DNA of 9,219 bases from Pseudomonadota bacterium. Lineage in GTDB: Bacteria > Pseudomonadota > Gammaproteobacteria > Steroidobacterales > Steroidobacteraceae. The stretch lies in contig JAKADE010000084.1 of the NCBI GenBank assembly GCA_021820785.1, positions 1 to 9,219 on the forward strand, read 5' to 3'. The first letter of the stretch is position 1; the number at the start of each line of letters is the position of its first letter. Of this stretch, positions 1 through 5,020 are shown piece by piece. The position numbers were made by a program, and so were the translations under genes. The notes beneath the pieces were generated by a model, which did not search any database, was not told the DNA's origin, and saw only the letters and a list, made by a program, of their open reading frames with translations.

Positions 1-192
1 CGGCTCGGTGTGCGGGAGCCCGAGCGCATGCAGGACCAGCGCGGCCGATTCGTCCCGCGCGTTGTCGGTGCCGTGCCCGAAGAACACCCGCGCGCGTCGC
101 AGCCGCCGCGCGCCCTGCTCGATCAGCTCACCGACGCTCGGGCGTGCCGCGCGCGGCGCGGGACGCCGGCCGCTGTGGGATACTTGCCGCAT
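1..192 (-). CDS. prmB: Ribosomal protein L3 glutamine N5-methyltransferase, N-terminal part (runs off left edge)
   Basis: The complement reads as 64 open codons from an ATG at 192-190 to the window edge. Residues 38-50 (FGHGTDNARDESA) followed by LVLHALGLP match the conserved N-terminal helical domain of PrmB; E. coli has YGHGTDNPWDEA followed by LVLPSLYLP, at nearly the same distance from its start. PrmB methylates a glutamine of ribosomal protein L3 using S-adenosylmethionine. The Rossmann domain and its NPPY motif lie outside the window, so the catalytic part is not seen. HemK/PrmC is the nearest alternative, but the GHGTDN segment is typical of PrmB. The ATG is preferred because the next possible start (GTG, codon 36) would cut into the conserved segment. 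No clear Shine-Dalgarno sequence precedes it. The gene is divergent from the SCO gene and their ATGs overlap by 2 bases. Confidence 0.85.
   Translation of the reverse strand, partial: MRQVSHSGRRPAPRAARPSVGELIEQGARRLRRARVFFGHGTDNARDESAALVLHALGLPHTEP
179..184 (+). promoter_or_regulatory. Possible extended -10 element for the SCO-psd-epmA-fRMsr cluster
   Basis: GATACT (4 of 6 matches to TATAAT) is preceded by TGG, giving a TGn extended -10 form. There is no convincing -35 hexamer. A start site about 7 bases downstream would fall on or next to the SCO ATG at 191, which would make the message leaderless or nearly so, in keeping with the absence of a Shine-Dalgarno sequence there. It would lie inside the prmB coding sequence. 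This is inference from a short match. Confidence 0.2.
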
Positions 193-811
193 GTCGTCTC
201 GATATTTCTGGGTTCTGGTGGGGCTGGTGTGCCTGGGAGCCGGCTTCGCAGGGTACCGGCTGGCCGCAGTGCGGTACAGTCGCGCGCGCGCGCCGGCCTA
301 CGGCACCTGGCTGCCGCAGCCCCGCGCGCTCGGGCGCTTCGCGCTCACCGACAGCCGCGGCCGATCCTTCGACCAGAACGATCTCGCCGGTCACCTGACA
401 CTGATGTATTTCGGCTACACGCGCTGCGCGGATGAATGCCCCGACACCCTCGCCCTGCTGGCGCGAGTCGAGCAGCGGGTGGCGCTGCTGCCGCTGCAGG
501 TGCTGTTCGTCTCGGTGGACCCGCGTCACGACACCCCTGCGGTGCTGGCGAGGTACCTGGCTCGGTTCAATCCGAGCTTCATCGGCCTGACCGGCGCTCC
601 CCGTCAGGTCGGGCGCCTCACTGCGCGGCTCGGCGTGGCGCGCGGCAAACTGGTGCTGCCCGGCGGCGGCACGACGTTCGCGCACACTGTGGCGCTGTTT
701 CTGCTCGATGGCCGCGGCCGCGAAGTCGCGGTATTCACCGCGCCGATCAGCGCCCGGCGGCTCGCCGCGGTGCTCAAGAGCAGCGCCGAGCGGCTGCTCA
801 TCCATGGCTGA
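191..811 (+). CDS. SCO1/SenC-family copper-binding thioredoxin-fold protein
   Basis: A 206-residue protein. Residues 5-22 form one hydrophobic membrane-spanning helix, so the rest should be anchored on the periplasmic face of the inner membrane. The thioredoxin-like SCO domain covers about 45-203. It has the CxxxCP copper motif (C79, C83, P84, in YTRCADECP), the SVDP segment at 108-111 and the distal ligand histidine H165 (in TFAHTVALF). In this family the two cysteines and the histidine bind copper, and the protein helps assemble the CuA centre of cytochrome c oxidase or acts in periplasmic thiol-redox control. No oxidase gene is in the window, so the partner is unknown. The frame is open upstream of 191, but the ATG at 191 places the helix at the N-terminus as expected. 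It is first gene of a tight plus-strand cluster, 15 bp before psd. Confidence 0.9.
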   Translation: MSSRYFWVLVGLVCLGAGFAGYRLAAVRYSRARAPAYGTWLPQPRALGRFALTDSRGRSFDQNDLAGHLTLMYFGYTRCADECPDTLALLARVEQRVALLPLQVLFVSVDPRHDTPAVLARYLARFNPSFIGLTGAPRQVGRLTARLGVARGKLVLPGGGTTFAHTVALFLLDGRGREVAVFTAPISARRLAAVLKSSAERLLIHG

Positions 812-815
812 GGAC

Positions 816-821
816 AGGAGG
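816..821 (+). promoter_or_regulatory. Strong Shine-Dalgarno sequence of psd
   Basis: AGGAGG lies 5 bases before the psd ATG at 827, in the 15 bp after the SCO stop. It is the best ribosome binding site on the plus strand here and fixes the psd start. It also suggests that psd is translated independently even though it is probably co-transcribed with the SCO gene. Confidence 0.85.
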
Positions 822-826
822 ACCCG

Positions 827-1735
827 ATGAGCGGCGCAACGCCCACTGCGAGCCTGCGCGAGCGGCTGTTCGTGCTGCTGCAGCATGTGCTGCCGCAGCA
901 TTTTCTCTCGCGCCTGGTGCTGCGCCTGACGCGCAGCCGCGCCCCGGTGCTGAAGCGGGCCCTGATCGGGGCCTTCGTGCGCCACTTCCACCCCGACATG
1001 AGCGATGCGGTCGAACCCGATCCGCACGCCTATCCGAGCTTCAACGAGTTTTTCACCCGCGCGCTCGTCCCGGGCAGCCGGCCGCTCGCCCCCGAGGCAC
1101 GCCTGATCGCCTCCCCGGTCGACGGCACGGTGAGCCAGGCGGGACGCATCGAGGGCGATCGGATCGTGCAGGCCAAGGGCCACGCCTACAGCATCGCGGC
1201 GCTGCTCGCCGGGGAGCGTCAGTGGGCGGAGCACTTCGCCGGCGGATCCTTCGCCACGCTGTATCTGGCCCCGTACGACTACCACCGCATCCACATGCCG
1301 CTCGCCGCGCGGCTGCGCGCCGCGTGGTTCGTGCCCGGCCGGCTGTTCAGCGTCAACGCCACGACCGCCGCCGCAGTGCCCGGCTTGTTCGCGCGCAATG
1401 AACGGGTGGTGCTGCTGTTCGAGGACGGCCCTCTGGTCTGGGGGCTGGTGATGGTCGGGGCGCTGTTCGTCGGCAGCATGAGCACCGTGTGGCACGGAGA
1501 CGTCGCGCCGCGCACCGAGCGGCGGATCGTGACACTGCCGCTGGAAGCGCCGCTCGCGCCGCTGCAGCTGACCAAGGGCGCGGAGCTCGGCCGCTTCAAC
1601 ATGGGCTCGACGGTCATCCTGCTGCTGCCGCCGGGGACCGCGCAATGGCGTGCGGACCTTGCTCCGGGGCGCACCCTGCGCGTCGGGGAGACTCTCGGAC
1701 ACCTGCTCGCCGCGAGCGGCGCGGAGAGCGCGTGA
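827..1735 (+). CDS. psd: Phosphatidylserine decarboxylase proenzyme (type I)
   Basis: A 302-residue protein (E. coli 322). It converts phosphatidylserine to phosphatidylethanolamine at the inner membrane, the last step of PE synthesis. The charge-relay residues line up with E. coli Asp90-His144-His147-Ser254: D99 in ASPVDGTV, H153 and H156 in DYHRIHMP, and S261 in FNMGSTVIL. The proenzyme should cut itself between G260 and S261, leaving a large beta chain and a small alpha chain of about 42 residues with an N-terminal pyruvoyl cofactor. The N-terminal 55 residues are basic and amphipathic, as expected for a membrane-associated protein. All key residues are present, so it should be active. A PPG triplet at 268-270, just after the cleavage site, is a possible EF-P-dependent stall site. 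The stop TGA shares one base with the epmA ATG, indicating translational coupling. Confidence 0.97.
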   Translation: MSGATPTASLRERLFVLLQHVLPQHFLSRLVLRLTRSRAPVLKRALIGAFVRHFHPDMSDAVEPDPHAYPSFNEFFTRALVPGSRPLAPEARLIASPVDGTVSQAGRIEGDRIVQAKGHAYSIAALLAGERQWAEHFAGGSFATLYLAPYDYHRIHMPLAARLRAAWFVPGRLFSVNATTAAAVPGLFARNERVVLLFEDGPLVWGLVMVGALFVGSMSTVWHGDVAPRTERRIVTLPLEAPLAPLQLTKGAELGRFNMGSTVILLLPPGTAQWRADLAPGRTLRVGETLGHLLAASGAESA

Positions 1736-2721
1736 TGGACGGCGCTGCCCCGCCGGACTGGCGTACCGGCGCGACGCCCGCAATGCTGCGACACCGGGCC
1801 GCGCTGCTCGGCGCAGCCCGGGAATTTTTCGCCGACCGCGGCGCGCTCGAGGTCGACACGCCGATCGTGGTCAACGCTCCGGTGAGCGACGTGCACATCC
1901 ACTCGGCTCACGTGACCTTCACCGACGGCGCCGGGCAGCCCGTACAGCGCTGTTATCTGCACACCTCGCCCGAGTACGCCATGAAGCGGCTCATCGCCGG
2001 GGGGATCGGCGACATCTACCAGATCTGCCACGTCGTGCGCGGGCTCGAGCGCGGACGGCTGCACAACGCCGAGTTCACGCTGATCGAGTGGTATCGCATG
2101 GGCTGGAGCCTCGAGGCCCTCATGGACGAGGTCGAGGCGCTGACGCGCACACTGCTCGGGTCGCGCGCCGCCGCTCTGGCGAGTGAGCGCCTCTCGTACC
2201 GCGAGGCATTCCGGCAGCATCTGGACCTCGACCCGTTCGAAGCGCCGCAGCAGACGCTGGCGGCGGCGGCCCGCGCCGCAGGCTTCACCGGCGAGTCAGC
2301 CGACCGGGACGAATTGCTCGAGCTGCTGATGAGTGTGCGGATCGGTCCGGCGCTCGGTCGCGGGGCGCTCACGTTCGTGTACGGCTACCCGGCGAGCCAG
2401 GCGGCACTGGCCCGGGTCGACCCGTCCGATCCACGCGCCGCACAGCGCTTCGAGCTGTACGTGAGCGGGATCGAACTCGCCAACGGTTTTCACGAACTCG
2501 CCGATGCGAGCGAGCAGCGCGCGCGCTTCGAGGAGGATCAGCGGACGCGCCAGCGCCGCGGCCTGGAGGTCGCGCCGCTTGATGAGCGGCTGCTGGGCGC
2601 CCTCGTCGCGGGACTGCCGGACTGCAGCGGCGTGGCGCTCGGCTTCGACCGGCTGGTCATGCTCGCCGCGGACGCCGCACGCATCGACGAGGTCATCCCG
2701 TTTCCGATCGAATGCGCCTGA
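1735..2721 (+). CDS. epmA: EF-P--(R)-beta-lysine ligase (GenX/PoxA)
   Basis: A 328-residue class II lysyl-tRNA synthetase paralogue with no anticodon-binding domain (E. coli EpmA 325). It activates (R)-beta-lysine with ATP and transfers it to Lys34 of EF-P. Visible features are the TSPEYAMKRL segment (78-86), the motif 2 loop RGLERGRLHNAEF (102-114) followed by IEWYR, IELANGFHEL (246-255) for amino-acid binding, and motif 3 GVALGFDRLVML (299-310). The length and direct entry into the catalytic core at about residue 15 exclude a true LysRS, which has a further 150-residue OB domain. ATG 1735 overlaps the psd stop (TGATG); GTG at 1732 is an in-frame alternative one codon earlier. Residues 6-8 are Pro-Pro-Asp, a strong EF-P-dependent stall triplet, unusual at the start of an EF-P-modifying enzyme. 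Its substrate protein EF-P and partner EpmB lie just downstream. Confidence 0.96.
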   Translation: MDGAAPPDWRTGATPAMLRHRAALLGAAREFFADRGALEVDTPIVVNAPVSDVHIHSAHVTFTDGAGQPVQRCYLHTSPEYAMKRLIAGGIGDIYQICHVVRGLERGRLHNAEFTLIEWYRMGWSLEALMDEVEALTRTLLGSRAAALASERLSYREAFRQHLDLDPFEAPQQTLAAAARAAGFTGESADRDELLELLMSVRIGPALGRGALTFVYGYPASQAALARVDPSDPRAAQRFELYVSGIELANGFHELADASEQRARFEEDQRTRQRRGLEVAPLDERLLGALVAGLPDCSGVALGFDRLVMLAADAARIDEVIPFPIECA

Positions 2722-2724
2722 TGA

Positions 2725-2730
2725 CGGAGA
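2725..2730 (+). promoter_or_regulatory. Shine-Dalgarno sequence deciding the fRMsr start
   Basis: GGAGAG lies 5 bases before the ATG at 2736. The in-frame ATG at 2721, which overlaps the epmA stop, has no such sequence upstream and could only be used by coupling. The site therefore favours the start at 2736. Confidence 0.55.
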
Positions 2731-2735
2731 GCGCC

Positions 2736-3242
2736 ATGCAGCATGAGAGTCAGCATTACGATTTCACCGACAAACCCGCCGGCTACCGGCAGCTCGCCGC
2801 GGCCCTCGCGGCGCTGCTCAGCGGGGAGCGCGACCCCATTGCCAACCTCGCCAACACCGCCGCGCTGCTGTTCGAGGCGCTGCCCCGGGTGAACTGGGCG
2901 GGCTTTTATCTGCTGCGCGGGGCGGAACTGGTGCTGGGCCCGTTCCAGGGCAAACCGGCCTGCGTGCGCATCGCGCTCGGACGCGGGGTCTGCGGCACGG
3001 CGGCCGAGCAGCGGCGCACCCAGGTCGTGCCCGACGTGCATGCCTTCCCGGGCCACATCGCCTGCGACGGTGCGTCGCGTTCGGAGGTCGTGGTGCCGCT
3101 GCTCGCCGACGGGCGGCTGCTCGGCGTGCTGGATATTGACAGTCCCGAGCCGGGCCGCTTCGATGCGCTCGACGCCGAAGGCCTCGAGCGCATCGCGCAG
3201 GTAGTGCTCGCCGCCAGCCGCTTTGACGCCGGCGCGCCCTAG
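2736..3242 (+). CDS. msrC: Free methionine-(R)-sulfoxide reductase, GAF domain
   Basis: A 168-residue single GAF-domain protein of the fRMsr family (E. coli YebR/MsrC). It reduces free L-methionine-(R)-sulfoxide in the cytoplasm, recovering methionine after oxidative damage. The LANTAALLFEALPRVNWAGF and LGPFQGKPACVRI blocks match E. coli closely. The three redox cysteines C76 (ACVRI), C86 (GVCGTA) and C110 (GHIACDGAS) have exactly the spacing of E. coli Cys84, Cys94 and Cys118, and the SEVVVPL and GVLDIDS segments are intact, so it should be active. The start at 2736 is chosen for its Shine-Dalgarno sequence; ATG 2721, overlapping the epmA stop, would add five residues. It is the last gene of the SCO-psd-epmA cluster, and its stop lies inside a strong inverted repeat. 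It has no known role in EF-P modification, so its place between epmA and efp may be incidental. Confidence 0.94.
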   Translation: MQHESQHYDFTDKPAGYRQLAAALAALLSGERDPIANLANTAALLFEALPRVNWAGFYLLRGAELVLGPFQGKPACVRIALGRGVCGTAAEQRRTQVVPDVHAFPGHIACDGASRSEVVVPLLADGRLLGVLDIDSPEPGRFDALDAEGLERIAQVVLAASRFDAGAP

Positions 3243-3254
3243 GCGCGCCGGGTC
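3225..3254. terminator. Bidirectional hairpin between convergent fRMsr and efp
   Basis: A perfect 10-bp, all-GC inverted repeat (3229-3238 with 3242-3251) has a 3-base loop (CTA). It extends by 3 further pairs if G3228 is bulged out (GAC 3225-3227 with GTC 3252-3254). It contains the fRMsr stop codon and ends before the efp stop. Neither side has a T-run, so it is not a classical intrinsic terminator. Its position between two converging genes suggests that it ends or protects both messages. Confidence 0.55.
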
Positions 3255-3257
3255 TGC

Positions 3258-3827
3258 TTACTGCTTGGCGCGCGAGACGTACTGGGCAGTCCGGGTGTCG
3301 ATGCGGATGACTTCGCCCTGGTCGATGAACAGGGGCACCCGCACCACCGCGCCGGTCTCGAGCTTCGCCGGCTTCTGGCCGCCGGTGGCGGTGTCCCCGC
3401 GCAGGCCCGGGTCGGTCTCGACGATCTTCAGCTCCACGTGCGCCGGGGGCGTCACCGCCAGCGGCTCGCCGTTCCACAGCGTGATGATGCACACCAGGCC
3501 GTCCTTGAGCCACTGCGCGCTGTCGCCCACCGCGGCCTTGCCCGCCGTGTACTGCTCGAAGCTGTCCGGCACCATGAAGTGCCAGAAATCTCCGTCCTGG
3601 TAGAGGTACTGCATCTCGGTGTCGACCACATCGGCCGCCTCGATCGACTCCCCGGAACGGAACGTCTTCTCGATGGTCCGGCCGCTCTTGAGGTTGCGCA
3701 CCCGGATGCGGTTGAACGCCTGACCCTTGCCGGGCTTGACGAACTCATTCTCGATCACGGCATAGGGTTCACCGTCGAGCAGCAGTTTCATGCCCGAGCG
3801 GATTTCGGCGGTGGTATAGCTGGCCAT
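3258..3827 (-). CDS. efp: Elongation factor P
   Basis: A 189-residue protein, very close to E. coli EF-P (188) along its whole length. EF-P enters stalled ribosomes between the P and E sites and promotes peptide bond formation at consecutive prolines. The KOW-like domain I (about 1-65) carries the loop [10 protein letters not shown] with K34 at its tip, the residue that EpmA beta-lysylates. OB domains II (66-128) and III (130-185) follow, including the [23 protein letters not shown] and [10 protein letters not shown] blocks, ending in YVSRAKQ. Lysine rather than arginine at 34 fits beta-lysylation and excludes the rhamnosylated type. The ATG has a purine-rich site (GAGAG, 6 bases upstream). 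The gene is divergent from epmB with 57 bp between them and convergent with fRMsr. The hydroxylase EpmC is not in the window. Confidence 0.99.
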   Translation of the reverse strand: MASYTTAEIRSGMKLLLDGEPYAVIENEFVKPGKGQAFNRIRVRNLKSGRTIEKTFRSGESIEAADVVDTEMQYLYQDGDFWHFMVPDSFEQYTAGKAAVGDSAQWLKDGLVCIITLWNGEPLAVTPPAHVELKIVETDPGLRGDTATGGQKPAKLETGAVVRVPLFIDQGEVIRIDTRTAQYVSRAKQ

Positions 3828-3853
3828 TTCTTTCTCTCAGCCGGAGCGGCACA

Positions 3854-3886
3854 ATGCGCGGCCCCTCCGATTAAAGGGCCGCGTAT
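3854..3886 (+). promoter_or_regulatory. Inverted repeat covering the epmB ribosome-binding region and start codon
   Basis: CGCGGCCC (3857-3864) and GGGCCGCG (3876-3883) form a perfect 8-bp inverted repeat with an 11-base loop. In RNA the stem grows outward by a G-U pair (3856-3884) and two A-U pairs (3855-3885, 3854-3886), so the A and U of the epmB AUG at 3885 would be paired. The weak Shine-Dalgarno AAAGGG (3873-3878) would be partly buried. It may be a translational hairpin for epmB or a DNA operator between the divergent efp and epmB genes. The structure is seen in the sequence; the role is inferred. Confidence 0.4.
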
Positions 3887-3890
3887 GATA
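3885..3890 (-). promoter_or_regulatory. Possible -10 element for efp
   Basis: On the minus strand TATCAT (3890-3885) matches TATAAT at 5 of 6 positions, about 58 bases before the efp ATG. A second candidate, TTTAAT (3875-3870, also 5 of 6), lies closer, inside the loop of the inverted repeat. Neither has a recognisable -35 hexamer. The efp promoter is expected in this 57 bp gap or in the first codons of epmB, but which element is used cannot be settled by eye. Confidence 0.25.
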
Positions 3891-4904
3891 CCGGCATCGG
3901 TCCAACCCCGCCAGATTTCCGCCCGCTGGCAGCAGGAGCTCGCCGAGGCCATCACTGATCCCGGGACACTCGCCGCGGCGCTAGGACTGCCGCTCGAGGC
4001 CCTGGGAGCGGTCGATTCCGCCTTCCCACTGCGCGTGCCGCGCAGTTTCGTTGCGCGCATGCGCCCGGGCGATCCGGCCGATCCGCTGCTGCGCCAAGTG
4101 CTGCCGACGGCCGCAGAGCTGCTGGAGCAGGCCGGCTACGGTGCCGATCCGCTCGAGGAAGCCGCCGCGCAGCGCGCCCCGGCGCTGCTGCAGAAATACC
4201 GCGGCCGGGCGCTGCTGATCGCCACCCAGAGCTGCGCGGTGCACTGCCGCTACTGTTTCCGGCGCGAATTCCCCTACGCGGCGCAGCACAGCGAGGGGGC
4301 GCGCTGGAGCGAGGCGCTCGCGGCGATCGCCGCTGATGTGTCGCTCGAGGAAATCATCCTCAGTGGCGGGGATCCGCTCTCCCTCAGCAACGCCCGGCTC
4401 AGCGCACTGGGAGCCGAACTCGCGCGCATCCCGCATCTGCGGCGTCTGCGGATCCACACGCGCCAGCCGGTGGTGCTGCCCTCTCGGGTGGACGCCGGCC
4501 TGCTCGAGTGGCTGCGCTCGAGCCCGCTGCCTGTCGTCATCGTGCTGCACGTCAACCACCCGAACGAGCTCGACGCTTCGCTGCGCGAGGCGTGCGCCAG
4601 CCTGCGCGCCACCGGGGTCACGCTGCTGAACCAGACCGTGCTGCTCGCCGGCGTCAACGACGACGCGACGGTGCTCGCCGAACTGTCGCGGGCGCTGTTT
4701 CAGGCCGGCGTGCTGCCGTACTACCTGCATGCCCTCGACAAGGTGCGCGGCGCGGCGCATTTTCTCGTCCCCGATGAGCGCGCCCGGCGACTCGCCGGAG
4801 CACTCGCGGCCTGCCTGCCGGGCTACCTCGTGCCGCGGCTGGTCCGGGAGCTGCCCGCGGCACCCGCCAAGACCGTTCTGACTCCGATCAGCATCGCCTC
4901 GTGA
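3885..4904 (+). CDS. epmB: EF-P-specific lysine 2,3-aminomutase (radical SAM, PLP)
   Basis: A 339-residue KamA-family protein, the length of E. coli EpmB (342) and shorter than clostridial lysine aminomutases. It converts L-lysine to (R)-beta-lysine, the donor that EpmA ligates to EF-P. The radical SAM motif CAVHCRYC gives C117, C121 and C124 as [4Fe-4S] ligands; SGGDP (160-164) contacts SAM. The TRQPVVLPSRV, LHVNHPNEL and LHALDKVRGAAHF (281-293) blocks are family signatures. K329, in APAKT near the C-terminus, aligns with the EPSK segment of E. coli EpmB and is the probable PLP Schiff-base lysine. The start ATG 3885 matches the N-terminus of the family; the open frame further upstream overlaps efp and is not coding. 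It is divergent from efp, its substrate's gene. A hairpin reaches the start codon. Confidence 0.96.
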   Translation: MIPASVQPRQISARWQQELAEAITDPGTLAAALGLPLEALGAVDSAFPLRVPRSFVARMRPGDPADPLLRQVLPTAAELLEQAGYGADPLEEAAAQRAPALLQKYRGRALLIATQSCAVHCRYCFRREFPYAAQHSEGARWSEALAAIAADVSLEEIILSGGDPLSLSNARLSALGAELARIPHLRRLRIHTRQPVVLPSRVDAGLLEWLRSSPLPVVIVLHVNHPNELDASLREACASLRATGVTLLNQTVLLAGVNDDATVLAELSRALFQAGVLPYYLHALDKVRGAAHFLVPDERARRLAGALAACLPGYLVPRLVRELPAAPAKTVLTPISIAS

Positions 4905-5020
4905 CGGAGCGTGAGCCTGTGCGTCAGTGCACATAATGGGGCGCGACGGCGCCGCAGGCCGCCGCGCGCGGCTACAATCACGCGTGTCCCAACGCGTGGG
5001 AACCCCGTCGGGAGTCGAGA
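4905..5020 (+). promoter_or_regulatory. Leader and promoter region of the FimX-like gene
   Basis: A 116 bp gap between epmB and the FimX-like gene. TACAAT (4973-4978) matches TATAAT at 5 of 6 positions, 42 bases before the TTG start; CATAAT (4932-4937) is a second 5-of-6 candidate. No good -35 is found at standard spacing for either. Downstream of TACAAT, ACGCGTG occurs twice (4980-4986 and 4992-4998), 12 bases apart, overlapping an inverted repeat TCCCA/TGGGA (4987-4991, 4997-5001). These could be operator or leader elements. No T-tailed terminator for epmB is seen. Confidence 0.35.
5011..5014 (+). promoter_or_regulatory. Shine-Dalgarno sequence deciding a TTG start
   Basis: GGAG lies 6 bases before TTG 5021. 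There is no ATG or GTG in frame for at least the preceding 12 codons, and the conserved receiver-like domain begins within the first few residues after this TTG. This supports TTG as the true start. Confidence 0.7.

Noticed and set aside
8..190. Upstream extension of the SCO protein to a start near position 8
   Set aside because: This part is antisense to the prmB N-terminus, is Arg/Ser/Pro-rich, and would place the membrane helix internally. ATG 191 gives a normal N-terminal anchor.
128..1783. A 551-codon open frame on the minus strand opposite the SCO and psd genes
   Set aside because: Low-complexity Arg/Gln/His/Ala-rich translation with no family signature; it covers two well-supported plus-strand genes and conflicts with the prmB frame.
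1735..2721. Annotation of epmA as lysyl-tRNA synthetase (lysS)
   Set aside because: The N-terminal OB anticodon-binding domain is absent, the length is 328 residues, and the gene sits with efp and epmB.
3438..3884. Extension of the epmB frame upstream through efp
   Set aside because: The translation upstream of 3885 is antisense to efp and has no similarity to the EpmB N-terminus; a start at ATG 3885 gives the normal family length.
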